Origin: a virus
Length of the DNA stretch: 23,720 bases
Direction: 5' to 3' (one strand)
IMG/VR virus record: IMGVR_UViG_3300037502_001507
Location: 1-23,720 of that record
Below are positions 14,884 to 19,391 of the stretch, piece by piece. The notes below the pieces were generated by a model. The model searched no databases and was not told where the DNA came from. It saw only the letters and a list, made by a program, of their open reading frames with translations. Both the position numbers and the translations under genes were made by a program. Numbering within the stretch: the first letter of the stretch is position 1; each line of letters starts with the position of its first letter.

Positions 14884-15278
14884 TAAAGAGTACCTCCTGG
14901 TGTAATATCTCCAATAACACATATTGTTCCAATAACTGGTGTCCAAGTAGTAATATCACCATTATCGTCTATTGTTACCTGCAAATCAAATGGTAGCTCT
15001 GCAACCACAGATTTAAAAGATGTTCCCCAATTTGCTGTTACATCTGCTGATGCTGAAATTACTACATACCCATCTTCTGGCGTAACAGAAAGCTCGTCTA
15101 AAAAATCTCCATTTGAGTCATATGATGTTGCAGCAAATGTCCAGTCTGTAGTATCAAAATATGTTGTTTCATCATCTTCAAAAAATTCTACCTTTAGAGT
15201 GGCGGTATCGCCACGGACTACAGTCCATTGAATGTTTGCTGGGGTTGCTCCGAGTTTTTCTAATTCTGGGGTGCACAT
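14883..15278 (-). CDS. Virion-associated beta-sandwich protein (WTVVRGDTA family), copy 2
   Basis: 131 residues. GATPANIQWTVVRGDTATLKV (about 10-30) matches the 137-aa protein at 10351-10764; later strands include DWTFAATSYDSNGDF and FDLQVTIDDNGDITTW. The rest has diverged strongly. As with copy 1, it leads a minus-strand series and is coupled by a one-base overlap to a very small gene (28 aa here, 75 aa there), suggesting duplication of a gene pair position. The ATG is 6 nt after a TGGTATAAT box with no ribosome site, so it is probably leaderless. Confidence 0.86.
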   Translation of the reverse strand: MCTPELEKLGATPANIQWTVVRGDTATLKVEFFEDDETTYFDTTDWTFAATSYDSNGDFLDELSVTPEDGYVVISASADVTANWGTSFKSVVAELPFDLQVTIDDNGDITTWTPVIGTICVIGDITPGGTL

Positions 15279-15284
15279 ACTGCG

Positions 15285-15293
15285 ATTATACCA
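15285..15293 (-). promoter_or_regulatory. Leaderless late promoter (TGGTATAAT)
   Basis: TATAAT (15285-15290) with upstream TG, 6 nt before ATG 15278. The GC-rich hairpin begins 17 bp further upstream, covering the place of a -35 box. Confidence 0.65.
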
Positions 15294-15309
15294 TTAAATA
15301 TAAGGCTGA

Positions 15310-15352
15310 ACCCGCTAGGGGCAGTGGGGGTGGGTAGAGAGCAACCTAGCGG
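15310..15352 (-). ncRNA. GC-rich hairpin with C-rich loop, candidate small RNA or leader
   Basis: A perfect 9-bp inverted repeat, CCCGCTAGG (minus strand, 15344-15352) and CCTAGCGGG (15310-15318), encloses a 25-nt loop containing ACCCACCCCCACTGCC. It stands out in very AT-rich DNA. A TGTTATAAT box ends 12 bp upstream, so an RNA would start just before the stem. No protein is encoded and no T-run follows. Actinobacteria are known to use small RNAs with C-rich loops, so a regulatory RNA is one reading; a 5' leader structure, an operator or a DNA-level site are others. Confidence 0.4.
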
Positions 15353-15364
15353 GCCAGCAATTGA

Positions 15365-15373
15365 ATTATAACA
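15365..15373 (-). promoter_or_regulatory. Promoter -10 box (TGTTATAAT) before the GC-rich hairpin
   Basis: Same extended -10 form as the other late promoters, but the next start codon is 87 nt away and has its own promoter. Predicted start near 15358, about 6 nt before the hairpin. Confidence 0.5.
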
Positions 15374-15404
15374 TTTGTTTATTATAAAAACGGACAAAAG
15401 GTAT

Positions 15405-15493
15405 AAAAACTTTCAAACCAGACAGTATTTACTAATTGTTATAAAAGAGTTATAAAGAAAAAACAGTATAAGTTGAAAAACTTTCAAACCAGA
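15405..15493. repeat. Two direct 18-bp repeats in an AT-rich gap
   Basis: AAAAACTTTCAAACCAGA occurs at 15405-15422 and exactly again at 15476-15493, 71 bp apart. The 302-bp gap 15279-15580 has no gene: it holds these repeats, the GC-rich hairpin, two promoter boxes and, at 15500-15580, almost pure A/T including an alternating TA tract. A near copy of the AAAACGGACA motif lies at 15387-15396. The repeats may bind a regulator. Confidence 0.6.
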
Positions 15494-15580
15494 GTGTATA
15501 ATTGAAATATATAAAGAAAAAGAATATTAAGTAAATAAGTTTTTAAAATATTTAATATATATTATATATAGTAATAAAGA

Positions 15581-15808
15581 TTATTTTTTAGAATGATCTT
15601 CTAGATGGTTTATCATCATGTCAAATACTTTATCCATTTTATCTTCTAGACGTGTTATTTGATCTTTCATAGAAGATCCACTATTTGGCTTTAATTCTGA
15701 TAGAATATCTTCAACGTATTTTTTCACGATCCATCTCCCTGCGATTCCGACAGCACCAATAATGGAGATAACTGTTAAAATGAATCCTGCCCAATCTTGT
15801 GCTGACAT
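15581..15808 (-). CDS. Holin-like small membrane protein
   Basis: 75 residues. Residues about 8-26 (FILTVISIIGAVGIAG) are one membrane helix. The tail is charged and predicted coiled coil (LKPNSGSSMKDQITRLEDKMDKVF), ending in a basic KK. This matches small one-helix holin-like proteins of actinobacteriophages with an SELKPN.GSS.KDQ motif. It would permeabilise or depolarise the membrane during lysis with the hydrolase at 10890, 4.1 kb away. The ATG is 7 nt after a TGATATAAT box without a ribosome site, so it is leaderless. An AT-rich tail after the stop may serve as terminator. Confidence 0.8.
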   Translation of the reverse strand: MSAQDWAGFILTVISIIGAVGIAGRWIVKKYVEDILSELKPNSGSSMKDQITRLEDKMDKVFDMMINHLEDHSKK

Positions 15809-15815
15809 AAGACAA

Positions 15816-15824
15816 ATTATATCA
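15816..15824 (-). promoter_or_regulatory. Leaderless late promoter (TGATATAAT)
   Basis: TATAAT (15816-15821), upstream TG, 7 nt before the holin-like ATG at 15808. It allows lysis-gene expression independent of the upstream fibre gene. Confidence 0.65.
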
Positions 15825-15838
15825 TTATTTGAAACAAA

Positions 15839-16282
15839 TTATTCACAGATGTACGAGAAAGACATGTGAAATTTATCTTCTGGATTTGGAGAAAATGGAG
15901 TGTTGTAATCCATTGGCTCATCGTTTCCAGATCCCGCATGTTGCCACAAAGTCATAGTTGTGCTGGAAGGAATTAAATGTCCTTTTAAGCTATAGTGTCT
16001 TAAAGTTGGAAGAGTATCGTGTGCAGATCCACCATAAACATCTGTATGGTATTTAGATGCAAAAGGCAAAGTCAAAGAATACTGACCAGTCCCAAAATTT
16101 GTAACGTTTGTATACAAAACGTCAATTTGAACAATAACAAGATTTCCAATTTTAATATAAGATCCAGTTGCTGGGTTATTGGTAAAAGCAAGTCCAGTTC
16201 CAGACCATACTGGGCTATAAGTATTTATCGTAGTTGTAAGTCCGCCAGCATCACCAAAAGCGGGATGTGTAAACCGTGCCAT
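15839..16282 (-). CDS. Short tail-fibre tip protein
   Basis: 147 residues. TYSPVWSGTGLAFTNNPATG (about 21-40) followed by YIKIGNLVIVQIDVLYTNVT and FGTGQYSLTLPF is a beta-rich domain often found as the C-terminal tip of longer phage fibres; here it stands nearly alone behind a short N-terminus (MARFTHPAFGDAGG). The ATG overlaps the stop of the upstream gene by one base, so translation is coupled. It probably binds another tail protein rather than forming a long shaft. Confidence 0.85.
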   Translation of the reverse strand: MARFTHPAFGDAGGLTTTINTYSPVWSGTGLAFTNNPATGSYIKIGNLVIVQIDVLYTNVTNFGTGQYSLTLPFASKYHTDVYGGSAHDTLPTLRHYSLKGHLIPSSTTMTLWQHAGSGNDEPMDYNTPFSPNPEDKFHMSFSYICE

Positions 16283-16569
16283 TACTTATTCTGGCTTTCC
16301 AAGCTAGTGCTAATTACTGCAGCTTTCATTCCGTTAGCGGATGCAATCGCAAATAAAGCATCCTTTGGAGGAAGTTCGAATGATATTGAATGATTAGGCA
16401 TAATTCTAAAACCGTAATTGGTAGAGCTTAGGGTTTCAGTTCCGCCGAGATATATGTAACCCGTGTCATTCACATTTTGAATTGTAAAGTCCATTCCAGA
16501 ATGTGTTCCAAGCGGGGTCAGGCGGGTAACAGAAGTATTGCTCAGTGTATGTAATATATGTGCAGTCAT
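16282..16569 (-). CDS. Small beta-rich virion-associated protein
   Basis: 95 residues. TRLTPLGTHSGMDFTIQNVN (about 15-34), GYIYLGG and FRIMPNHSISFELPPKDALF mark a small beta-barrel-like protein that looks common in tailed phages. Its role is not known; the tail-fibre operon context suggests a virion part. The start is leaderless: ATG 16569 lies 6 nt after TGTTATAAT (16576-16584). It is the first gene of the leftward late series. Confidence 0.83.
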   Translation of the reverse strand: MTAHILHTLSNTSVTRLTPLGTHSGMDFTIQNVNDTGYIYLGGTETLSSTNYGFRIMPNHSISFELPPKDALFAIASANGMKAAVISTSLESQNK

Positions 16570-16575
16570 ATTGGT

Positions 16576-16584
16576 ATTATAACA
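16576..16584 (-). promoter_or_regulatory. Leaderless late promoter (TGTTATAAT)
   Basis: TATAAT (16576-16581), upstream TG, 6 nt before ATG 16569. Divergent from the plus-strand promoter at 16687. Confidence 0.65.
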
Positions 16585-16635
16585 CCGAAAATACGACGGT
16601 ATAAAGCGAAGCCGAAAATAGAGCTATCAAACCTC

Positions 16636-16683
16636 CCTATAGACAAATACATGAATGTAAACATTCCCATATGTCTGTATATA
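16636..16683. promoter_or_regulatory. Imperfect dyad between divergent promoters
   Basis: Centre GAATGT-AA-ACATTC (16653-16666) is a perfect 14-bp dyad, flanked by AGACA (16641-16645) and TGTCT (16672-16676) and by CTATAG/TATATAG ends. It lies just upstream of the plus-strand -10 at 16687, placing it across the -35 position, as expected for an operator. Confidence 0.45.
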
Positions 16684-16686
16684 GGA

Positions 16687-16692
16687 TATAAT
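16687..16692 (+). promoter_or_regulatory. Leaderless promoter (TATAAT), plus strand
   Basis: TATAAT exactly 6 nt before ATG 16699. A further TATAAT at 16758-16763 lies 5 nt before ATG 16769 and could start the zinc-ribbon gene separately. Confidence 0.6.
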
Positions 16693-16698
16693 GGCTAT

Positions 16699-16776
16699 AT
16701 GTTACAATTTGTTATAAATATGGCATTAGCTATTTGCATTTGTATTGGCATATGGAGTATAATTAAGAATGTCTGA
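16699..16776 (+). CDS. 25-residue membrane peptide
   Basis: Starts MLQFVINMALAICICIGIWS and ends with a charged tail IIKNV: one membrane helix spans most of the peptide, with two cysteines near its centre. The ATG is placed at leaderless distance from TATAAT (16687-16692), the same geometry as five minus-strand genes, which favours this start over the longer open frame beginning upstream. It overlaps the zinc-ribbon gene by 8 bp. Similar tiny hydrophobic peptides occur at 18291, 20499 and 23554. Function unknown; small phage membrane peptides can inhibit host transporters or aid lysis. Confidence 0.6.
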   Translation: MLQFVINMALAICICIGIWSIIKNV

Positions 16777-16972
16777 TCAGAAGGATGTTAGACCTTGGGA
16801 TTTAATTAATGGATCTCCAAGATCGCCAGAGGAATTGGCTCAATACCGCCTTGAAATCTGCTCTGGATGTGAGTTATTTAGACCAAAATCTCAAACATGC
16901 AAGAAGTGTGGATGTTTTATGAAATTAAAGACATCTCTGGAACATGCTAAATGTCCTATAGGTAAATGGTAG
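16769..16972 (+). CDS. Phage zinc-ribbon protein, copy 2
   Basis: 67 residues, homologous to the minus-strand gene at 1224-1472: VRPWDLINGSPRS, CSGCELFRPKSQTC, CKKCGCFMKLKTSL and CPIGKW line up with RPWDLFNKN, CEECPRF, CKECGCIMKLKTKL and CPLGKW. The cysteine spacing predicts a compact zinc ribbon. Its short N-terminus starts inside the 25-residue membrane peptide gene, so the two may be co-expressed, or a second TATAAT 5 nt upstream could give a leaderless transcript. Two copies on opposite strands 15 kb apart suggest a role the phage needs at two doses or times; none is known. Confidence 0.87.
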   Translation: MSDQKDVRPWDLINGSPRSPEELAQYRLEICSGCELFRPKSQTCKKCGCFMKLKTSLEHAKCPIGKW

Positions 16973-17009
16973 TTATTGTTGTAAATAAGCGAAATAATTC
17001 AATACCCCG

Positions 17010-17041
17010 AAAATAACCAGGAGAAGTATTAGGGCTATTTT
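17010..17041. terminator. Hairpin between convergent genes
   Basis: AAAATAACC (17010-17018) and GGCTATTTT (17033-17041) pair at eight of nine positions. It separates the zinc-ribbon gene (+, ends 16972) from the gene ending at 17041 (-) and has A/T ends in both directions. Confidence 0.55.
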
Positions 17042-17265
17042 CATATATCCCACCATACTCTTAATGTACCGCCACAATGATCACATTTATATTTAAGATG
17101 TTTTCCTTCAGCATAGTATTGTCTGTATAGCTGTATTTGTAATTGCATATCAGGTTCATGTGTATGCCCTCCGCAATCAGGGCATATTTCAGATCCTACA
17201 TATTCATAGACATGGCGACAATATTTAGTTGAAGCTTTCTCCACAAGCACACCCTCCCTGTGCAT
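17041..17265 (-). CDS. Small zinc-ribbon protein downstream of HesB/IscA
   Basis: Up to 74 residues. YCRHVYEYVGSEICPDCGGHTHE and YKCDHCGGTLRVWWDI supply CxxC pairs typical of a zinc ribbon; the C-terminal CDHCGGT.RVWWDI resembles short zinc proteins of actinophages. ATG 17265 overlaps the HesB/IscA gene by 41 bp. A GTG at 17244, 8 nt after GGGAGG, would give 67 residues and a smaller overlap and may be the real start. Overlap and order imply co-translation, so a link to metal or cluster handling is plausible but unproven. Confidence 0.8.
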   Translation of the reverse strand: MHREGVLVEKASTKYCRHVYEYVGSEICPDCGGHTHEPDMQLQIQLYRQYYAEGKHLKYKCDHCGGTLRVWWDI

Positions 17266-17554
17266 TTGGATTATCTATAGTAAAACCTTGTTTGTCGATT
17301 TTGTCTACAAAATCCATAGTTGCACCATCTAGATATGGCCAGGACATTTTATCTACCCTTAGATCAAAATCGCCATAGGAAATTATTTGATCCCCGTCTT
17401 TTTGCTCATAATCAAAATATGTTTGATATCTTAATCCAGAACATCCTCCAGGTTGTACCGCTAATCTTAAAAATATATTATGCCCAGGGGAGGTTATTCT
17501 GCTTTCCTCTATTAATTGAGATACCTTTGTTTGGGCTGTTTCTGTTAATTGCAT
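17225..17554 (-). CDS. HesB/IscA-type iron-sulphur cluster carrier
   Basis: 109 residues, the normal length for A-type carriers. All three cluster-binding cysteines are present: one in QPGGCSGLRYQ (about residue 41) and two in the C-terminal GGCACGESF. N-terminal MQLTETAQTKVSQLIEES matches the family. Such proteins take up iron-sulphur clusters and pass them to target enzymes in the cytoplasm. Phage copies are known from aquatic phages and may support cluster enzymes during infection. The start is ATG 17554, exactly 7 nt after TATAAT (17562-17567); the longer frame from TTG 17575 would begin inside the promoter. It is not possible to say whether it is closest to ErpA, IscA or SufA. Confidence 0.9.
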   Translation of the reverse strand: MQLTETAQTKVSQLIEESRITSPGHNIFLRLAVQPGGCSGLRYQTYFDYEQKDGDQIISYGDFDLRVDKMSWPYLDGATMDFVDKIDKQGFTIDNPNAQGGCACGESFN

Positions 17555-17561
17555 GTTTTCT

Positions 17562-17567
17562 ATTATA
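17562..17567 (-). promoter_or_regulatory. Leaderless promoter of the HesB/IscA gene
   Basis: TATAAT 7 nt before ATG 17554, without the TG extension. Upstream, 17574-17592 and 17601-17618 are near-identical direct repeats (AAAATCTGAA.A.TTTTTC), a candidate regulator site. Confidence 0.6.
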
Positions 17568-17666
17568 CCCCACAAAATCTGAAAAATTTTTCATTTTGAG
17601 AAAATCTGAATATTTTTCGAAGATGTATGATACACATATAAATAAAAAAAGATCAAAATAATAGTG

Positions 17667-17714
17667 AGCACACACTAGTGCCACCCCTTTATTTATTTAG
17701 AGGTGGCATGTGCT
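17667..17714. terminator. Two-part hairpin terminator
   Basis: Inner stem TGCCACC (17679-17685) with GGTGGCA (17702-17708), outer stem AGCAC (17667-17671) with GTGCT (17710-17714), followed on the plus strand by TTATTTTTT and on the minus strand by T-rich sequence. It ends the minus-strand small-gene cluster, which stops at 17722, and shields the HesB/IscA promoter. Confidence 0.75.
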
Positions 17715-17721
17715 TTATTTT

Positions 17722-17904
17722 TTATCTTGTGGGAGCTGTGCCCTGTAAATACCCGTCAATTCCTAATAGGTCACAAGTAATTTTTACTCGTTGATTTCGC
17801 TTTAGACTTTTGCGATACATTTCAATAAAGTAATTTACATTTTCTTTTGTAGGCAAGTCCATGTCAAAAGTCTTGCCGTTCATGCTAGTGATTGTTAGTT
17901 TCAT
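17722..17904 (-). CDS. Small phage protein, unknown function
   Basis: 60 residues: MKLTITSMNGKTFDMDLPTK, then an aromatic helix NYFIEMYRKSLKRNQRV, then ITCDLLGIDGYLQGTAPTR. It looks like a compact strand-helix-strand fold. GAGGAA lies 8 nt before the ATG, inside the upstream gene, which it overlaps by 20 bp. It is the last gene of the cluster before the terminator. No recognised family. Confidence 0.8.
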   Translation of the reverse strand: MKLTITSMNGKTFDMDLPTKENVNYFIEMYRKSLKRNQRVKITCDLLGIDGYLQGTAPTR

Positions 17905-18010
17905 TTAGTAATTCCTCTTTCTGTTCTTGTGTTGCTTTGTGATACCCTGCTGGGCTTCCGTGCTTTGTAATCCATGCGAGCCGTAATTGTTGCTCATGCG
18001 TGTAGGTCAT
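17885..18010 (-). CDS. 41-residue helical protein
   Basis: 41 codons: MTYTHEQQLRLAWITKHGSP, then AGYHKATQEQKEELLNE. Two short helices around a GSPAGYHK turn resemble small actinophage early proteins with a GSPA.(F/Y) turn. The ATG overlaps the stop of the 36-residue zinc protein as ATGA, and the gene runs 20 bp into the next one. Length and overlaps on both sides are typical of this cluster. Confidence 0.72.
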   Translation of the reverse strand: MTYTHEQQLRLAWITKHGSPAGYHKATQEQKEELLNETNNH

Positions 18011-18117
18011 AACACGCACTCACAAGGTTCTACATCATAGTCCTCATCATTACCCCAAAAGATAACGCCGTGTCCCTGACACTCATCGCACTCAATTCTA
18101 GTTAGTGTGTTTATCAT
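18007..18117 (-). CDS. 36-residue mini zinc protein (CxxCxGxG)
   Basis: 36 residues. CDECQGHG (about 10-17) is a DnaJ-like zinc half-motif, followed by an acidic loop and CECVL at the end, giving four cysteines for one metal. The 70-residue protein at 21590 has the same plan (CDLCGGKG, acidic loop, CICNP). The ATG directly follows the stop of the membrane protein gene (TAAATG), with AGAAAGGAA as ribosome site inside it. An internal promoter at 18149-18177 may also drive it. Role unknown; perhaps an adaptor binding a host protein. Confidence 0.72.
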   Translation of the reverse strand: MINTLTRIECDECQGHGVIFWGNDEDYDVEPCECVL

Positions 18118-18273
18118 TTATTTATTTCCTTTCTTTGCTTTCTTGTAAATCTTAGCACCTACCACTGACAAAATCACGAGGGCAATTCCTAGCCATGAGG
18201 CGTAGAAATCTGCCTGAGCGGTCTCTATTGCGATACCCTCTGAGCCTAACTCTATTAGTAAATATCTATCCAT
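18118..18273 (-). CDS. 51-residue single-helix membrane protein
   Basis: 51 residues: an acidic N-terminus (MDRYLLIELGSEG), one membrane helix SWLGIALVILSVVGA (about 26-40) and a very basic tail KIYKKAKKGNK, so the N-terminus probably faces outward. AAGAAAGGAA precedes the ATG. Small single-helix early phage proteins are sometimes inhibitors or superinfection factors; nothing specific is shown here. Its coding sequence contains a promoter-like sequence matching those between operons. Confidence 0.72.
   Translation of the reverse strand: MDRYLLIELGSEGIAIETAQADFYASWLGIALVILSVVGAKIYKKAKKGNK
18149..18177 (-). promoter_or_regulatory. Internal early promoter within the membrane protein gene
   Basis: On the minus strand GTGATT (18172-18177), a 17-nt spacer starting TTGTCAG, then TAAGAT (18149-18154). 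The TGATTTTGTCAG stretch is the same as at the promoters at 18795 and 20726. It would give extra transcript of the 36-, 41- and 60-residue genes. Confidence 0.5.
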
Positions 18274-18290
18274 TTTATTTTATTCCTTTC

Positions 18291-18365
18291 TTAGTGTTTA
18301 GTTAATTGTGCGTAAATCATAACAGCGAACGCTGACATTTGGATAATTAGTAGAAACTCTAGCAT
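18291..18365 (-). CDS. 24-residue membrane peptide
   Basis: 24 codons beginning MLEFLLIIQMSAFAVMIY and ending AQLTKH: one membrane helix with a basic end. The ATG overlaps the stop of the 58-residue gene by one base (TAATG), so it is coupled. Its length, hydrophobicity and coupling match the peptides at 16699, 20499 and 23554. Confidence 0.62.
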   Translation of the reverse strand: MLEFLLIIQMSAFAVMIYAQLTKH

Positions 18366-18541
18366 TAGCCGTTCCAATGCTGAGAGTTATCTCCGTCACA
18401 CACCTCTGTGGTGAGGATTGTGTATCCGTTAGACACTAGAGTGTCTAGGAGATTGTTAATCATGCGCTCACTTACCATGAGGCGATTTGATACTGTGACA
18501 ACATTGTTGTCCTTTTCTGCTGTATAACTTAGTGATAACAT
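18365..18541 (-). CDS. 58-residue early protein, unknown function
   Basis: 58 residues: MLSLSYTAEKDNNVVTVSNR, helix LMVSERMINNLLDTLV, then YTILTTEVCDGDNSQHWNG. A small alpha/beta protein with one cysteine. AGAAAGGATAA precedes ATG 18541 and promoter boxes lie at 18593-18621. It heads the leftward operon through 17722. A perfect 16-bp palindrome (18431-18446) lies within it. No recognised family. Confidence 0.76.
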   Translation of the reverse strand: MLSLSYTAEKDNNVVTVSNRLMVSERMINNLLDTLVSNGYTILTTEVCDGDNSQHWNG

Positions 18542-18592
18542 TTGGTTATCCTTTCTTTTTGTTTATTTAATCTTATTTAATTTTATAGGAGA

Positions 18593-18632
18593 ATCTTATC
18601 ATCTACCCTGCCAAAAGTCAAGGCGACACGCC
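18593..18632 (-). promoter_or_regulatory. Early promoter with GGCGTGTC box (minus strand)
   Basis: Minus strand: GGCGTGTC (18625-18632), 3 nt, -35 TTGACT (18616-18621), 17 nt, -10 TAAGAT (18593-18598). It drives the cluster beginning at 18541 with a leader of about 45 nt, and it overlaps the end of the upstream gene (18638-18760). Confidence 0.75.
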
Positions 18633-18637
18633 GTAGG

Positions 18638-18760
18638 CTAGTTGTGAGCCTTGTCACAATCATGCTTGTAATAGACTTGGTAGCCCCATACTGGGCAGGT
18701 CTTGTATTCGCTAGGATTGACAATCATGTAATCGTTTTTGCTTTCGTATATAGTGTTCAT
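18638..18760 (-). CDS. 40-residue early protein
   Basis: 40 residues: MNTIYESKNDYMIVNPSEYK, then TCPVWGYQVYYKHDCDKAHN. Aromatic-rich, with two cysteines and three histidine/aspartate residues near the end that could bind metal. The start is ATG 18760, fixed by AAGAAAGGAAAAC upstream; a longer frame opens at 18823, but that part overlaps the promoter. It is the gene nearest the divergent control region. Confidence 0.72.
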   Translation of the reverse strand: MNTIYESKNDYMIVNPSEYKTCPVWGYQVYYKHDCDKAHN

Positions 18761-18794
18761 TTTTAGTTTTCCTTTCTTAATTTCTAATAGTGGA

Positions 18795-18823
18795 ATAATA
18801 ACATACCCCACTGACAAAATCAA
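18795..18823 (-). promoter_or_regulatory. Early promoter of the 40-residue gene
   Basis: -35 TTGATT (18818-18823), 17-nt spacer beginning TTGTCAG, -10 TATTAT (18795-18800) on the minus strand. The GGCGTGTC octamer (18834-18841) lies upstream but in the opposite orientation. Confidence 0.7.
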
Positions 18824-18986
18824 GTCCTGGCACGGCGTGTCGTACCCCTATTTTTGTGGTGTTGGTCACATGCCCCGATAGCTTTAGATCGTCGGGCCGT
18901 GTGGTGTACGTCACATGTTATCTACGTCACAAAGTCCTAAATGTCCGTTTTATCCCCTGGAAAATGTCAGTCCCCCCTGCTAGAAT
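18824..18986. promoter_or_regulatory. Divergent early control region
   Basis: No gene. From left: GGCGTGTC (18834-18841, plus); a hairpin CCCGA/TCGGG (18874-18878, 18892-18896); two TACGTCACA boxes 16 bp apart (18907-18915, 18923-18931); ATGTCCGTTTT (18941-18951), repeated at 22538 and inverted at 21501; then a plus-strand promoter TGGAAA (18958-18963), 17 nt, TAGAAT (18981-18986). It serves both early clusters. Confidence 0.6.
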
Positions 18987-19021
18987 ACTTGTATTAGATA
19001 AAAAGAAAGGTTGGTTCTAAA

Positions 19022-19222
19022 ATGACTAACACTAACAAAGTAATAGACGCAGTAGATTTTCTACTAGAAAATAACATAGCAATTCAGGATAACATTTGCG
19101 TATTCTGCTCAAACAGATTTGATAGGTGGGATAGTATCTGCCGCAAGTGTAAAGACTACAAAGGTGTAATGAATGTAGTTGATGCCGTAGAATACTATGG
19201 CACAGAAATTATTGGATACTAA
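19022..19222 (+). CDS. 66-residue early zinc-binding protein
   Basis: 66 residues. ICVFCSNRFDRWDSICRKC (about 25-43) is a CxxC-x13-CxxC zinc finger between a helical N-terminus (VIDAVDFLLENNIAIQ) and an acidic C-terminus in which VVDAVEYYG echoes VIDAVDFL, hinting at an internal duplication around the finger. AAAGAAAGG lies upstream of the ATG. First gene of the rightward early region. May bind nucleic acid or a host protein; family not recognised. Confidence 0.82.
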   Translation: MTNTNKVIDAVDFLLENNIAIQDNICVFCSNRFDRWDSICRKCKDYKGVMNVVDAVEYYGTEIIGY

Positions 19223-19239
19223 AGAAAGGTTAAACTAAA

Positions 19240-19386
19240 ATGGATACTTATAACAGAATACTAAAAGAGCAACAAGAAAAAAGAATTGCTCAAAGAGAAA
19301 AAGATAAAAAAGTTATTGAGTCAATGTTCTCAAATAATTCTCGTAACTTAAACAATAATTATTTGTTAAATAAGTTTGATAAATAA
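19240..19386 (+). CDS. 48-residue charged helical protein
   Basis: 48 residues. After MDTYNRILKEQQEKRIAQRE, a lysine/glutamate helix continues to residue 26 and probably forms a coiled coil; the rest is asparagine-rich (NNSRNLNNN). AAAGAAAGG precedes the ATG. It is co-transcribed with the zinc protein 17 nt upstream and ends 5 nt before a perfect hairpin terminator. Confidence 0.7.
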   Translation: MDTYNRILKEQQEKRIAQREKDKKVIESMFSNNSRNLNNNYLLNKFDK

Positions 19387-19391
19387 AAAAG

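Noticed and set aside
15310-15352. tRNA or attachment site
   Set aside because: The structure is too short and lacks D and anticodon arms; no integrase or second copy is in the window to support an attachment site.
16558-16776. 72-codon frame covering the region before the zinc-ribbon gene
   Set aside because: Its start would lie inside the opposite-strand gene and its first part spans the dyad and promoter; only the last 25 codons have a proper start signal.
17478-17684. Minus-strand 68-codon frame over the HesB/IscA promoter
   Set aside because: It overlaps the promoter, repeats and the real gene in another frame, with low-complexity A/T codons.
18431-18446. Perfect 16-bp palindrome AGACACTAGAGTGTCT inside the 58-residue gene
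   Set aside because: One such palindrome in 24 kb is near chance level, and it is explained by coding sequence; kept only as a note.
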